Source: Ceratodon purpureus (lineage: Eukaryota > Streptophyta > Bryopsida > Pseudoditrichales > Ditrichaceae). From it: DNA of 64,000 nucleotides. The stretch is from NCBI GenBank assembly GCA_014871385.1, contig CM026426.1:42979363-43043362 (forward strand), in the 5' to 3' direction. How positions within the stretch are numbered: position 1 is the stretch's first letter; each line of letters opens with the position of its first letter. A program made the position numbers and the translations under genes. The notes under the pieces were generated by a model. The model was not told the DNA's origin, did not search any database, and saw nothing but the letters and a program-made list of their open reading frames with translations. Positions 21,666 to 34,000 of this stretch are shown here, in pieces.

Positions 21666-22932
21666 GCGTTGGCGCCCTTCCTCTTAGCCACGTCATCCCC
21701 CGAGTCAACAATATATGTGGAATATTTGGTGACATGTCAGACGCGTGGCATCCTAGGTGGCCAAGGTAACTCCCATTTCACCATTTGGGTGGTCAACCGT
21801 AAGTCCTGGTCAAACGGACCTCCCCTGACCCCTAACGAACGGACGAGCGGACCGGACGGATGGACCGGTCCTTTTGTCCCATGAACAACCCTGATGTCCA
21901 TGAATCATGTTGTGTCCAGAAATTGGAAGTTGGAATCTTGCGTACAGCAAGGCATATCCCAAACCGTTGGGTTTGTTACACACAACATGATGTAGAATAT
22001 AAGAACAACTGCGGGACATACAAGGCATATACTCATCATTTCAATTAAGATCAAGAAAATAAAAGTACTTACAGTCAAAAGTGGATTAGTTTCAGAAGTA
22101 AGGTGGAGGCGGTTCATCCCCCACCACTCCTTTCTGATTTCGTAAGTCCAAGTCTTCAAGTACCTCAGCATGCTGGATCTTTGTCATCACTCGAAAAGGA
22201 TGAAATAGGATTCAACCACATCGTAGAGTCCTGGTTCCATGGAGGAATGGAATCAGCTAGGTTGGATATAAGTGGAAGTAGAAGTCCCTTGGGAATGTCC
22301 ACAAGTATCAAGTCAACGCAAGGGCGGGGCTTAGAAAAATCCTTGTATAGGCGGCTTCTACCAATACAATGCTGTCAAAAGACAAAGAATTAGTAAATCA
22401 AAGTTTTAAAAATATCTACTAATAAAAACTTATAATTTGAAACAATGTTTGTCACGTACAAACTCATAATTACATCACTAGTTCCACGGAGAATATTTTC
22501 TACACAAATGCCACTATAATAAAATCTCCATGCAAAGAAATCCGAATTACAAACTCACTGCTCTGTTCACTGAACACAATCCCGGGATTAATTGTGTGGG
22601 CATTAATGGACATAGGCATGGTACATGCTTACACATGGTTTAGGCATGTATCTACTAAGAGCACATGATCACAAATCCAGAACATTGATGCTAATTCAGA
22701 ATACTCCATGCAAATTCAGAGTAGCGAGAGTGTGTTAATTAATTCCAGCATATATTCAATCTTCTCTGCAAATAGTGAACAAGTGATATGAAGCATTGAC
22801 ATCAGCAGAAGCTGAAAAAGAATCATATTACCTTCCTAAAAAAAACCCACAAGTTCGTGGTAGGCCGGTGTAGGGACTTCTGATTCACCTCCAAGAATTA
22901 AATCCATTGAAGAGTTTAAAATAAACTCTCCC
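21666..22932. other. stretch without recognisable gene
   Basis: No coding segment is supported. Around 21835-21880 short repeats of cggac/ggaccgg occur. Confidence 0.3.
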
Positions 22933-23599
22933 ATGGACTTCTTCTTCTGTAATGACGATATTGAGAGATGCGTCAAGGGCACAAAGAGGAAGTGGGTTCT
23001 CTCAATGATGACCATTCCACAAATATGGCGAGTTAAGTTGGGGACCAACTTAACTTGCAAAGAGATCCTCACTTTGGAAAACGTAGGCTTTAGACTGCCC
23101 CAGCGGAAGGAGATGGCACCTACAAGACTTTTTCAGGACCACCAGTTGCCTGTGGACCTAGCAAGCTACACGAATCTTGCATTTCTGGCGTTCAGAGAAG
23201 TTGATTTGGCAAAACAAGAGCGCTCTGTCAACAAAGCACGCCAATAACTGTGCCTCAGCCCTATCATTGAAGGGCACAGTGCGCAAATTGTGCATGCTTC
23301 CAGCCCCTGCCTTAGCATGCATTGTCTCATTGGAATCCGGCACGCCCTCAAATGTACAACAATATTTCTTGACCCTTTCGTAGCTGCCGGCATGCAGTTG
23401 TCCTAACTTCAAAGAGATGGCTATTGAAGCTATTGGAAAACGGGGTCAGTGGGCGAACTGTAAATATTTGTACTTTTTGTTTACTGTAGCATGTGGTTTG
23501 GACTCAGATTCAGATACGTTCATTCATGCTGCAAGTTTTAGCTTTAACGAAGTGAAGCGAGTTTTAGAAGGTGGTTTACTAAAGTACCTTGAGTCCTAG
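22933..23599 (+). pseudogene. MULE transposase C-terminal remnant, plus strand
   Basis: The translation FCNDDIERCVKG, then VKLGTNLTCKEILTLE and GFRLPQRKE, matches the minus-strand MULE at 53.5 kb (FCPDDISHCVKG, VKIGTNLTRQEVLDLE, GFQLEQRGE). Further on, 23417-23599 encodes GKRGQWANCKYLYFLF and DTFIHAASFSFNEVKRVL, matching GKAKQWKYCKHVYYIL and DSFMHAPSYS of the same protein around its SWIM finger; the His of the SWIM CxH is Tyr here. The frames are broken between the two parts, and the DDE region is absent. It is a decayed fragment of the same family as the 53-57.7 kb element. Confidence 0.7.
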
Positions 23600-24299
23600 A
23601 GTTTGTTAGTTCTTCAAAGGGACATATAGATGGAGGGTTTGTTATAATCATGATGTAGTGAGACCAAATGGGCCACTACAAGATATTTGACTCACCACAT
23701 ATATTTCAGTATTCCAAAATTGCTTGACCCTTTTGGAGTACTTATAATTATCATTTTATTGAAGTTGTTTGTTTTTAACTTGACTCATTACGTTTTTTAA
23801 TTATTGATACAATAACTCTCAATTCCTATAATAGTAATTCTCATTCACCAAAACATAAATTTTTATCATATAACTAATACACTTATGCATCACCTTAGTA
23901 ATACAATAAATTTCATTTTAAAGTATATTTTTTATTGTTAAATTTACCACATTTTCCAATTTTTTCATTGATATATTTTTATTCTTTTCAGTATGACAAC
24001 CCGTAATTGTCCACGGTCATAGGTCCTAAATGTACTAAAATTAGAAGATTTTTTTTTATAAATGACGGTTAGTCCAAAAATACCTTAAACTTACTGCTTA
24101 AAGTTTTATTTTCATCAAAAATCTGTGAAGTTACCGCTCACTACTCACCGCTCATCAATCTATGCTCGCAAAATAGCTTCACTCCTTCTACTCCTCTTCA
24201 AGACAAAAAGGAGCAGGTAGCCAGGGTCATACAATGTGCAACTCACGCTACCTAAACTGCTTCCAGAGGCCACCTTGTCACGAACTTCAAAGCGTCTCA
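23600..24299. other. AT-rich stretch without recognisable gene
   Basis: From here to about 42.4 kb the composition becomes markedly AT-rich compared with the transposon-dense parts on both sides. No coding segment is supported in this piece. Confidence 0.4.
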
Positions 24300-24662
24300 T
24301 TAATAGATCATTTTAGGGTTGTAGTTGTTGTTAACCTTGTACAACAACACCTCCTTCAATTGCGGAATGAAAGAAGAAATCGCAACAAAAACATTGCCCT
24401 CTTCATTAATTTGCTCATACAATTTCCCTACTGTAAGGCCAACAATCATGTCGTGACCTACCACTTTTGCAGTGGCCTTCTTGTCTTCGTCAACTTTGAA
24501 GATTGTAACCTTGGATCTTGTGGCCAACGCAAGAGCTGAAACCTGCACCAACTTTGAATGCAAGACCAACGTAGGAGCTGAAGTATCCGCTGCTTTGAAG
24601 TCCGTGGTTGGCACTAAGCTTGAAGCTTCCACAGCCACTGTCAATGCTTTGGGTTCTTGCAT
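24300..24662 (-). CDS. unrecognised minus-strand ORF
   Basis: A 120-residue ORF with balanced composition, including TRSKVTIFKVDEDKKATAKVV and VGLTVGKLYEQINEEGNVFVAI, more protein-like than the surrounding frames. No family is recognised, and no neighbouring exon can be linked to it. It may be a remnant of a longer decayed minus-strand gene that also includes the ORF at 26825-27190. Confidence 0.25.
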   Translation of the reverse strand: MQEPKALTVAVEASSLVPTTDFKAADTSAPTLVLHSKLVQVSALALATRSKVTIFKVDEDKKATAKVVGHDMIVGLTVGKLYEQINEEGNVFVAISSFIPQLKEVLLYKVNNNYNPKMIY

Positions 24663-26824
24663 CTATGGTTGATAGGATTGAAGGTTAGAAATTTCATGGA
24701 GAAAAACAAACAAGAAAATGATGATGTACCATGGACCTACCAATTTCTGTAGTATCGTTGCTTAGCCAACCTTGTTGGCCAAATGCCCTAAGAAGTATTC
24801 AAAGTCAAAGGGGTTGCAGGTTGAAGCTTTGAATGGCTCTATAATTCTGCTCAATAGTCTTTGTTAGGCTCTAAGGGGTTCCATGGTGCAGGGTTCATCA
24901 CATTTAAGGGGGAGGGGGATCGCGCCATTGGAGTTGCATCTCGGACAAATTGAAGGCAACAACCTGCATCAGCTGTTGGGTTAAGAATTATGCTAAAAAG
25001 ATCAATGAGCTCTCTTATGCTACCGTGAGGTTCTTTTCACCCGTGTTTTTCTTGTCAAAAGCCTGGCCCCTACTTCTAGGAGATTGTGCTCTATTAGCAA
25101 CCATATCTCAACATTGAAACTCCTAGACAACAACATCAAAAACTGCCCGTAGTCTACCCTCATCTTAATCTTCACATCAAACTCTCTGCCATAAAAAACC
25201 ACTAAAATTGCATTTATTCTCGCCTAGTGTGTAGTGGCTGGATGTCATATAGTAAGCCTACAACGTATAAGACAACTTCTTCTTACCTGGGGAATAAGAC
25301 AATATTACTATTGGAAACATTCGTCCACCCCTCACCTTCTTCTTCTTTGATGGACTCCTTGCTTTATCACTACGCTTAGCGACCATATTTGCTGCTAGCT
25401 AAGACAAGTCCTCCTTCGCATCTTGATTGCAACACCTCTATGACCAACAACTAATACCATGTTGAGAGCCAATGCTAATTACATGCGTCAAACTTCTATC
25501 TAGTCACTGATGTTAGAATAAAAAGAGGACTACTTGGTGTAGTATCTAATCTTTATAAATATAACGCATTTTGTGATAAATGAAAATTTTTATGACTAAT
25601 CCCTATCACATCAAGGGCATGTGACAAGGTGAAAAGGCAACATACCTTTACTTTTGCTGATGCTCACCGCTTAGATTGCGAGGTTGTTCCGCCATAAGCT
25701 TCTTGACCTTGCCTCTCTTCTTCTGTGGCGGCTCCTTGTCCTTCCTTGTGTGCGTCTACCTCATGGCTTCAAACCGTAACAACATCAAAGGTTTATTGCT
25801 TTCCCCTAACTTCCCGCTTTCCCTAGGCTCTTAGTAACTCACATACGGCCAACATCAATTAATTTTAACTTTCTCTCCCTACTCCAACACGACTACGTGT
25901 CGCACTCTCCCATGCATCTTTCTAAATCTGACTCTTGCCCTATCTAACGCGACTTCCTCTAGCTCAAACCCGACTCCCTCTTCCTCTTATCAGGCTCTCT
26001 ACCCTGTCCAATGGGACCCTCTCTCTCTGTCTTGGCCACACCTCCCACCCTCAATATGACTACATGTCCTTTAGACCCGACTGCTTCTTGTTTAACGCCA
26101 CTCTTTCTCCCTGCCTTGATGAGACTCTCTTACTCTCAACCCCTCTCATTGTCCTTGTCTAATTCATCTCCCTCTCTTGAACATCTTCCCTTGTCCCTTA
26201 CATTCAGGTTAAAGAACATATCTCGTAAGATACATGTGCTGCCTCAAGCGGTGAAGTACTCACCACATTTGCGGAGGAATTTCTTACGGTTATTACCTAG
26301 AGCGGATCTACAACTAGGGCTCCTTCTTCAAGCGGCCCATCTTCATGCAGAAGGCCTTCCTCCAACCTTGTCGTGCTCACCTCAAACAAAGCTGGTGGAG
26401 TTGCCCGTGACCTTTGCTTGGAGACCTCCTATAGAAGCTCTTTGAACACAGCCTTCATGTCCTTCAATTAGCCATCCACACTGTCCTGGAAGGAGTGCAA
26501 CTTGCCATGGACAACAGCAAGGCCTTGCTCTCTTCCCTGTAAAGGCGACGAATCATTGCGGCCTCATTTCTTGAGTGCCAAGAAGCTCCATCTCGACTTT
26601 CGATTGTGTTTGAGGGCAATCCAAATCTGTGGTCTATGAGAGAAACAACTGCAAATTTATGAAAAGGATTTGAAGGGATTATGATTAAACAATCAAAGCA
26701 ACTATGATTAATGTGAGTCATATTGTTATTTTTCCTCCAATATAAAGCTCAAGGGAGTCATTTGTAGCTCTATGTACAGTCATTTGGTGTATAAAAATGA
26801 CAACTGTGAGTCACATGTTCTACA
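24663..26824. other. AT-rich stretch without recognisable gene
   Basis: Only short, low-complexity ORFs are present (for example the Ser/Leu-rich ones at 25.9-26.4 kb), which I do not consider genes. Confidence 0.3.
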
Positions 26825-27190
26825 TCACTTATATAACAACACTTCAAACTTGGTAGAATCATTTTCAAAGTCAATTACAAGCCGAAATCTCACTCCCCCC
26901 TTTAACCACCCAGAGTGGGACACATTTTGCACACTTTCCCTGCAAGCCTTCATCCTTGATGCCTTGGTGATCTTGTTGGTCCTTGCGATCAATTTCTTGA
27001 AGTTATCCAAGTATTGTTTCTTGACATACCTAGGAAGAGGGACACCATGCTCTAGCATCTTCATCATGTTCAACCTCTTTGTTTGCATCTGTGTCCGCAA
27101 TACTTGGAAGAACACCTCGTCTAGAACATCACCAAGTTTGCCCTCGTATTCAAATTGCCTCAATAATTTTTCCTTTATCGCAAGGAGTAG
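26825..27190 (-). pseudogene. unrecognised minus-strand coding remnant
   Basis: Reading leftwards from about 27190 the frame gives AIKEKLLRQFEYEGKLGDVL, then VLRTQMQTKRLNMMKMLEHG and YLDNFKKLIARTNKITKASR, a charged helical segment with good protein character. It stops at 26825. Upstream frames are closed, so only a fragment remains. I do not recognise the family. Confidence 0.3.
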
Positions 27191-30100
27191 CGGTCAAGGA
27201 TGTGCATCTCTATAGGTTTCTCTTCCTCTGACTACTCCTCGTGGCCAATGTCCCCTTTGCCTCTCTAGAGCTTCTCTTCTTGCTCCCTTTGCGATGCTCG
27301 AGTGTGCACTACCTACAAGGATTTCACAGTGCTGAAACCATCAGTGCCCTCCAACTCTTGAATTCTGCAAGGCTCTAGCAATGGCATGCCTTGGCTTCTC
27401 TCAAAAACGTCCGCAAGCTCATTTGACGTCATTTCCAAGATTGACAACGTAATTTTTAGGATACTAGAAATTTTGCAGAATACTTTGACTTACATATCAT
27501 TTAGCAAGTTAGCAACTACTCATAGCACATTCCCTACCTTCTTATCAATATCCTAACAGAGGGAGTCACCAGTACAGAAGTCTTTTCAGCACAATCCAAT
27601 GGCTCTTAGTAAAGAAGTCTTGTCAATACAACTAGGAGTCACATAATCTTTAAAACGTGACTCAACCGCGTCACAATATCCTGCCACTATGACTTACAAG
27701 AGTCATATTGTCCTGTGAGTATGACTCAAAGAATCACTTCCTCTTTAAACATTGTGACTCTATTGCAAGTAAGACACAAGCAACTCATCAATATGCAATA
27801 TCACATCTACGGTCCTCTACTGTGCTTTGAAAAATTCTAAACATGTATATCGTTGCGAAACCCTAGCCATACGTAGACAACAACCTTGACAAGAGCCACA
27901 ATCCTTAGCTAGACACCATGACTAGCAAACTCTAAATCTTACCTCTTTGAAGACATCTCCCATGTGCCCAAATTCGTGATGTTTTTAATGACAAGTATGC
28001 ATGTGCGGAAACAACATGTGGCGGCAAACAACATTGAAAGGGAGCATCAAAATTGCAACAACAGTCCTACAAGGTATGTAATTTGCGTTGGATCAGCACG
28101 TTTCTTGAATGTGTTTTCCGCAATGGCAGGTAAACCTAGCTCCTTTAAGACCTCCTTGTTCTCCTAAATTCTCTTCATGTGCTCCTTCTCAAACTCTAAA
28201 TTTGGGGGGTCATATTTAGTCCATGTAGGACGAGATAGTCTCTATCTTGGTAACTAAGTCCAAACAACATACCTTTGAATGAGCATAACTACTCAGTGGT
28301 CCGTAAGTGGCCGACTTGAAGACCTTATGTGTACAATCTGTGAAGGCTCGGAGGAGATCTATTGTGCAATGATCTCCGCGTGCGATCCCATCAAGCACAT
28401 ATTCCAACTCCTTTGTCATGTGCTGCCACATGAGCTCCCACTACAAGAAAAACTATGTCAAATTGACACAACTATGATAGCAAAATGTCCAATATGATAA
28501 CTTGAACATTGTGCTCTCTAATCTTGTCGCTGAGGTTTTATTTTTTAATCCCTGCCATCTTTTTGTCAACATTTTAGTTCCAAATATTCTCCCAAAAGAA
28601 GAGCTAGCAATGCAAGGAGAAAAATGCCAAGCTGGCAGTCTGAGGTGGAAGAAAGGAAGGGTGATCAGAAATCCAAGCTGGCAAAGGAAAGCCACGTCAT
28701 CATCACCCTCAAAATCATCGCAATTCGCAACAATTCCTTTACGAAGAAGCTACTGCACCTGCTGTAGCTTGCTCACGGCACTTGCTTCAATCTTCTGACC
28801 TACACCCGACCTTCTGACCATGGCGGATGCAAACCCTTTTACGCTCCTCGCCATCTCAAAAAAATCTTGTCCTCTGGCGCTCTCTCTGCGTCATTTTAGC
28901 CATGATTGTATCATTAGGGTTGGTTTCTAGGTTTAGGTCTAGGTTTTGCACGCAGGGTTGTTGCCATGGACTTATTCATGTGGGTTTTGGTTTTTGTTGT
29001 TGTAGTGGAGCTCATTCGGTTAACTTGGTTGTTTGGATGGCAGCCCTATTGCGGTCATTTGCTCAGGCTGCGCCAATGGAGATGGATGCCGTGGCGTTGT
29101 GTGTTGTGCAGATTGATGGCTTGGTATGTGGTGGCTTTTTTTTGGTGGGGGTTGAAGTGGGTGCTATTTTTTATTCTTGTTGTCGTTAAAGAACTCAAAG
29201 CAGTCTCGTAGAGTTTAGTAGTATATGTTGGATATATATTGTAGAAATGACTTGGAGAGAAGAACATATTATAGCTGGTTCAATCTGGCTTATCTGGAGA
29301 ATGGATTAATGTATAGGTACTTTCTAGCCTCAGAGCAAGCTTCTCTAAAGAATGGTATTATGCTAGATTAGAATTCATATTTTATGGTGTTGGAATAAGT
29401 TTTGGGAACTTTAGGGCAGTGGGTTTAAATGGTGGTTTTGAAGAGGGTTCTAACTAAGGACAATGGTGGTTAGTTGGAGCCTTTGATTGACTTGAAAGTG
29501 TTGTTCCGGAAGTCTATGGTTCAGCAGGAGTGGTTGATATGATGTTTAATGGTGTTTTTAGCTTGGAGACTGTCAGGTCAAAATTTTAGAGTTGTGCTGT
29601 TCTTGAGAATTGGGTGGTATTTTGCTTTTGTTGTGTAGATTTCATTGAAGATTATTAAGCATTGCAAGGAGTGCATGCTTGTGCTTCTAACAGGCTAGCT
29701 GCTTAGGCTTGATATTGAGAGCTTTCTCGAGGTCACCAATTGCTTTCCATTTTCGGTACACTTGCATTCGTTTTTCACTTGTCCGTTGATGAAGAGATGG
29801 TACACTTGATGGAAAGTTTTAGTAGGTGATTTTATAAATTTTATGTATTCTTGTGTTGTATGCTATCGTACTAGGGAAATCTGAATATTGTGCATTGATC
29901 AAGTATGGTGCATCTATTGTTTGATAATAAATTAACATGTGAGTTGGTTGTTCAAGCACTGGTAGAAGCTTGGGCATGATGACAGTCCTGAAAGTGAACA
30001 CAGCGGTCAATATTCCCTGAACAATCCAAGCACATGGTATAATATTAGGGGACTTCAAAGAGTCTTCTTAATTTAATTAGTTTACCAGTTGGATGTTCTC

Positions 30101-30701
30101 ATTGGGGAATATATGATCTTTGGTTAGGTTTTGGTGTTAGTGCTCATCTAGAATGAACTTGCATATTGTATTAACCAACGCACCCTATTGGATTGGTCGT
30201 AGAGCCAAGGTAGAGACGCTGAGGATGAGTTGGATACAGATGGGGCTAATTATCAAATAGAGATGATGTGTTGTTTTTGTGAAGTCAATATTAACAACAA
30301 CATTGTTGGCTGCTACTGTATATTTTTGTGCTAACTTTTTAGGAGATATAGGATGGTGACTCTACCTTCTCAATTCGATTTTTAACGGCATAATTTGCAA
30401 TTTAATTGTTTCGTGGATCTTACAAGTCATCAGTGGGCATTTAGGGTGGGTCTGATCATTAACATTTGATCTTAGAAACTAATGGTTTTGTACCGGCTCA
30501 TCGGATAGAACCATTAAGGAGATTGTCTCTGTAGTGACCTGCTAGTGCATTTCAATCGCTTGTTGCATAAAGGTATGAGGACTGCCAGGAAGAATCTCAG
30601 AATTGCATATTGATTCCGTACGAGGATTGACAATGTTGCTTGATCAAGTTGTAATGAATTTCCTTCTTTTTGTGATTAATTTTAATTTTATTGTTGTATA
30701 G
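27191..30701. other. AT-rich stretch without recognisable gene
   Basis: Nothing is supported. A segment at 28.82-28.95 kb (ccatggcggatgcaaaccc onward, with aggtttaggtctagg behind it) has the look of a plant first exon and leader, but no domain or continuation is found. The T-rich sequence from 29.2 kb to 30.70 kb looks like intron. Confidence 0.3.
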
Positions 30702-31016
30702 ATTTGGAATAGTGGAATTGGACAACTGAAGTTGACTTTAATTGGTCATATTAAGCAAGTTCGAGGTATGTATATACTGAATATGTTTCAGCTTGTAGAA
30801 TTTAATGCTTTATTTATATCATTGGTACTTCTATCTATCATTAAGTTGTATAATCAAATTTGTAATTAAGTTCTATTATTGAATTGAGCGAGTGAATGTT
30901 GTTGTACAGGCCTTGCAGTGAGTGCACGACATCCATATAAGTTCTTAGCCGGTGACGACAAACGGGTCATATGTTGGGATTTGGAGAAGCGGAGAATTGA
31001 CGGTGGTTGTGCCTAG
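30702..31016 (+). pseudogene. PRL1/PLRG1-like WD40 protein fragment, two exons
   Basis: Exon a (30702-30765, after tgtatag and before CGAG|gtatgt) encodes IWNSGIGQLKLTLIGHIKQVR, and exon b (from 30910, after tgtacag) encodes [19 protein letters not shown] followed by [12 protein letters not shown]. Joined in phase they match a WD repeat of plant PRL1, the nuclear spliceosome-associated (Prp19/NTC complex) regulator, including the expected boundary before IWD. The similarity ends after RRID, where the next WD repeat should follow, and no upstream WD exon is seen. Intron retention shows that genomic DNA, not cDNA, was duplicated. It is a relic inside AT-rich sequence. Confidence 0.75.
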
Positions 31017-34000
31017 ACAAGACAAATGGTTGTGCCTATGCCAGCAGTTCCTACCTGGACGAGACAACTCATCATAATTTGGACTTAGACTTGAAACATT
31101 TTAGAGTCAATGATGTAATGTATAGTATTCAATTTTAGTTTTTAAAATTGCAACAGGCTTCACATGGAAGACCATGACAGAACAGTGTTCCTCATATCAT
31201 GCTTTAGAACATTTGGATAAATTAAAATCCTTTTATCTAATGTGCATGCATGTGTTATGAAAATTGATTTTCTACGTCAAATATAGCAATTTCACATATA
31301 AATCTTCTAGATATGGAAATATGACGTATGTTGGATGATTTCTACCTATACAAAAGCATAATAATCAGATTTGTCATCAAGACACATGGTCACTCTTAAT
31401 AGGACCACTTGTACTTGAGAAAATCAAAGCTTTGCAAATTCCACAAAATTCCCACACAGTTAAACGTGAATGTAAACTAATTTCACCTTCTAGCTGACAT
31501 GAATTCGTAAATCTAGCGTGGCGATGGGGTTCAACCGCATGTGCTGCAGACGTGTAACTATGTCCTAATTGACAGCAAAACTAACAATATTCTGTCAACA
31601 TGGTGACCAAATCAGGGTCTCCTAATTGATAAAGCAGTTAACAAAACTTTGTCACATCGTAGTCAATCAAGTCACAGAAGTTCTTGTAGTGTCCCCTCTG
31701 TTCACCTTTACATTGTTGCCGTTTGCATATATGAGCATGAAACACCAAGTTTCGCCTTTACTATTGTTGTGGCGAGCAAATATGGTCCGCATGATGGCAC
31801 GCAATTACTTCACGACTTTTAAGCTATAGACCTCGGCTATGTCAAACTGAAAAACACACAATCAAATTGAGAGGTCAAAGAGGGGAATGCAATCAAAATC
31901 AATTCACGTTTGAAAATATTGATAAAAATACGTAGTTAATTACTTCTGCATTGTATATCCACATAATAACAACACTTTCTTTCTAAAGTAGTACATCAAT
32001 AGGTAGTATTCAATTCTATAATTCACCAGGTGTCACCTAAACAGAGTAGAAGGAATCCTTGCCGAGGTGTATACAATTCACGTCCAAAACAACTCCAACA
32101 TTGGATAAAGAATGTAGAGTCTACACAGTTCATGCCATGATGCATGTAAAATTAAAATCTAATTACTAACGACAATCACACGTTCCGAGTACTCACATAA
32201 AAGTACAACCACGGGCTAGCAGACGAGTGCTTTGCAAGAAATGAGTTGACATAGGGTGCTTTGAACCTACACAGCTTTGACTTACTGAAGGCCCTTTCAA
32301 AATCAAATCTTATGTAGCGTTTGAGGAAATCCCCCATCAACAAGTCGTAGTCAAACCCACCTACTTCTCTTCAAAAGATTGATAGCGAGTGTTGTCAGCT
32401 AGTGCTTGCAAGCCATTGCAACATAATGTTGAGGAGTGCCTTGAATTCAACATCCGCCCAAATAGCATTAAAAATCTGCAATAACTCCCAAGTCGCCTTC
32501 TCCCTACATTGCTCCCTACGATTTGTGCTTGCCTTCCAGCTCCCTCCAACAAATTACGCTTGATTTTAGGGATGTGCGAATTACGCCTTGGGCAGCCATG
32601 GCAAAGGGAAAAAGTTTGAGCCACAGTCAGTAATCAACATAAACATGAATGGGAGGAAAAAAAGGTTTGGGAAATACGGAGGAGAACACAAGGGGATGGA
32701 ATATAGTGAGGTGAAGAGTGGAGAGGGAAAGATGGTTCACGCAAAGGAGAAGGGAAGGGAGAAAAGCTTTACAATGATGAGAAGGAGAGTGGAACAAAGC
32801 ATTTACTCGGAGGAGAATAAGAGGGGAGAAAGACTCAAGAATTACAAAGGAGAATGGAATGGGACAGAGGACAAGAGTGGGGTGAAGAATGGAATGGGGC
32901 ATTGGGTTCATGAAACGAGTGTCAACACTCACCTAGCACTACGCGTGATTCAGAACGTGACATGTGGTAGCGTAGCCAATTTTTGGAGTGGATGATGGAG
33001 TGCAATCATATAGATTTGTCCTTTTTAAGCCGCATCGATTGTCTACTTTCAATCATTATTTGCAGTGATCATGGTAACAGGTCGGCTCTCTTATTAGAAG
33101 AATTACTCTGCGCAATGATTGCAATTTTGACGATATTTTTTTTACCTTCTCAACATTATGTTGTTACTTTGTATTATGTATTCCATTATATTTATTATTT
33201 ATTAAATTTTATTTTTTACTTTTTTGGTGCACAATTATAGAAGGCCTTTTATTACAAGAGAGCATTGAATTTTTGTAATTTCAAAATCTTAGTACAAATA
33301 TTTGATACAAAACGTAAAGTGTTGTTAAAAACTTTAAGTTTCAAACATTGTTTGTATTTGAGAATACAAGGTACACATAAATTCTATTAAAAGATTGTTA
33401 TATTAAGCACTTGAATTAAAAACCACATAAATAGAGAAAAATACAGCTCAACGGTGTTTGGTAGCAAAGCTATTACATTTGGACGATGATTTTGCACCTT
33501 CTTGCCTTAAAAGAAATCTAAAGAACTAAAATTTCAAGATAAGACTATAGAAAAGTGCTACAAATTGTTAGAACTCTAATTCAAGACATTGATCGTTATG
33601 AAAATTATATTTTTAAGTCTTGTGAGGTAATTTTTTAGTAGTTCCAAAAAATACAAAATTTATTTAATAACTGAAGTCCTTTTGGTTCTATTTAATAACT
33701 AAACTCTTTTTGGTTTAAGTGTGTTTTAAAATAAACATGCTATGTCTCCTCATTATTTATAATAGAGCTATTCACTCCAATTTTGTCATTTACTTCTAAA
33801 ATATATAAAATTAAGATAATTGTGGTTGTATCACCTACATAATCTTCCTAATGCCAAACTACTTTGAGACAAATCTTCTCTTTCACTATATCTTGTTATT
33901 TATTATTTATTTGTATATACATATCTTGCATTGTTTATGCTTTAAATAAAATGAATTGCAATTTATTGGTCATACCAACAATTCAAGTACTAAAGTATAA

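Noticed and set aside
21364-21769. Proline-rich ORFs on plus strand and glycine-rich ORF on minus strand
   Set aside because: Same reason: the second C-rich minisatellite.
28827-29211. Two overlapping plus-strand ORFs rich in Val, Leu, Phe and Cys
   Set aside because: Mutually overlapping frames in G/T-rich DNA without any recognised domain.
32588-32995. Lys/Glu/Gly-rich ORF and its minus-strand counterpart
   Set aside because: Purine-rich low-complexity DNA opens frames on both strands; no domain, splice site or similarity was seen.
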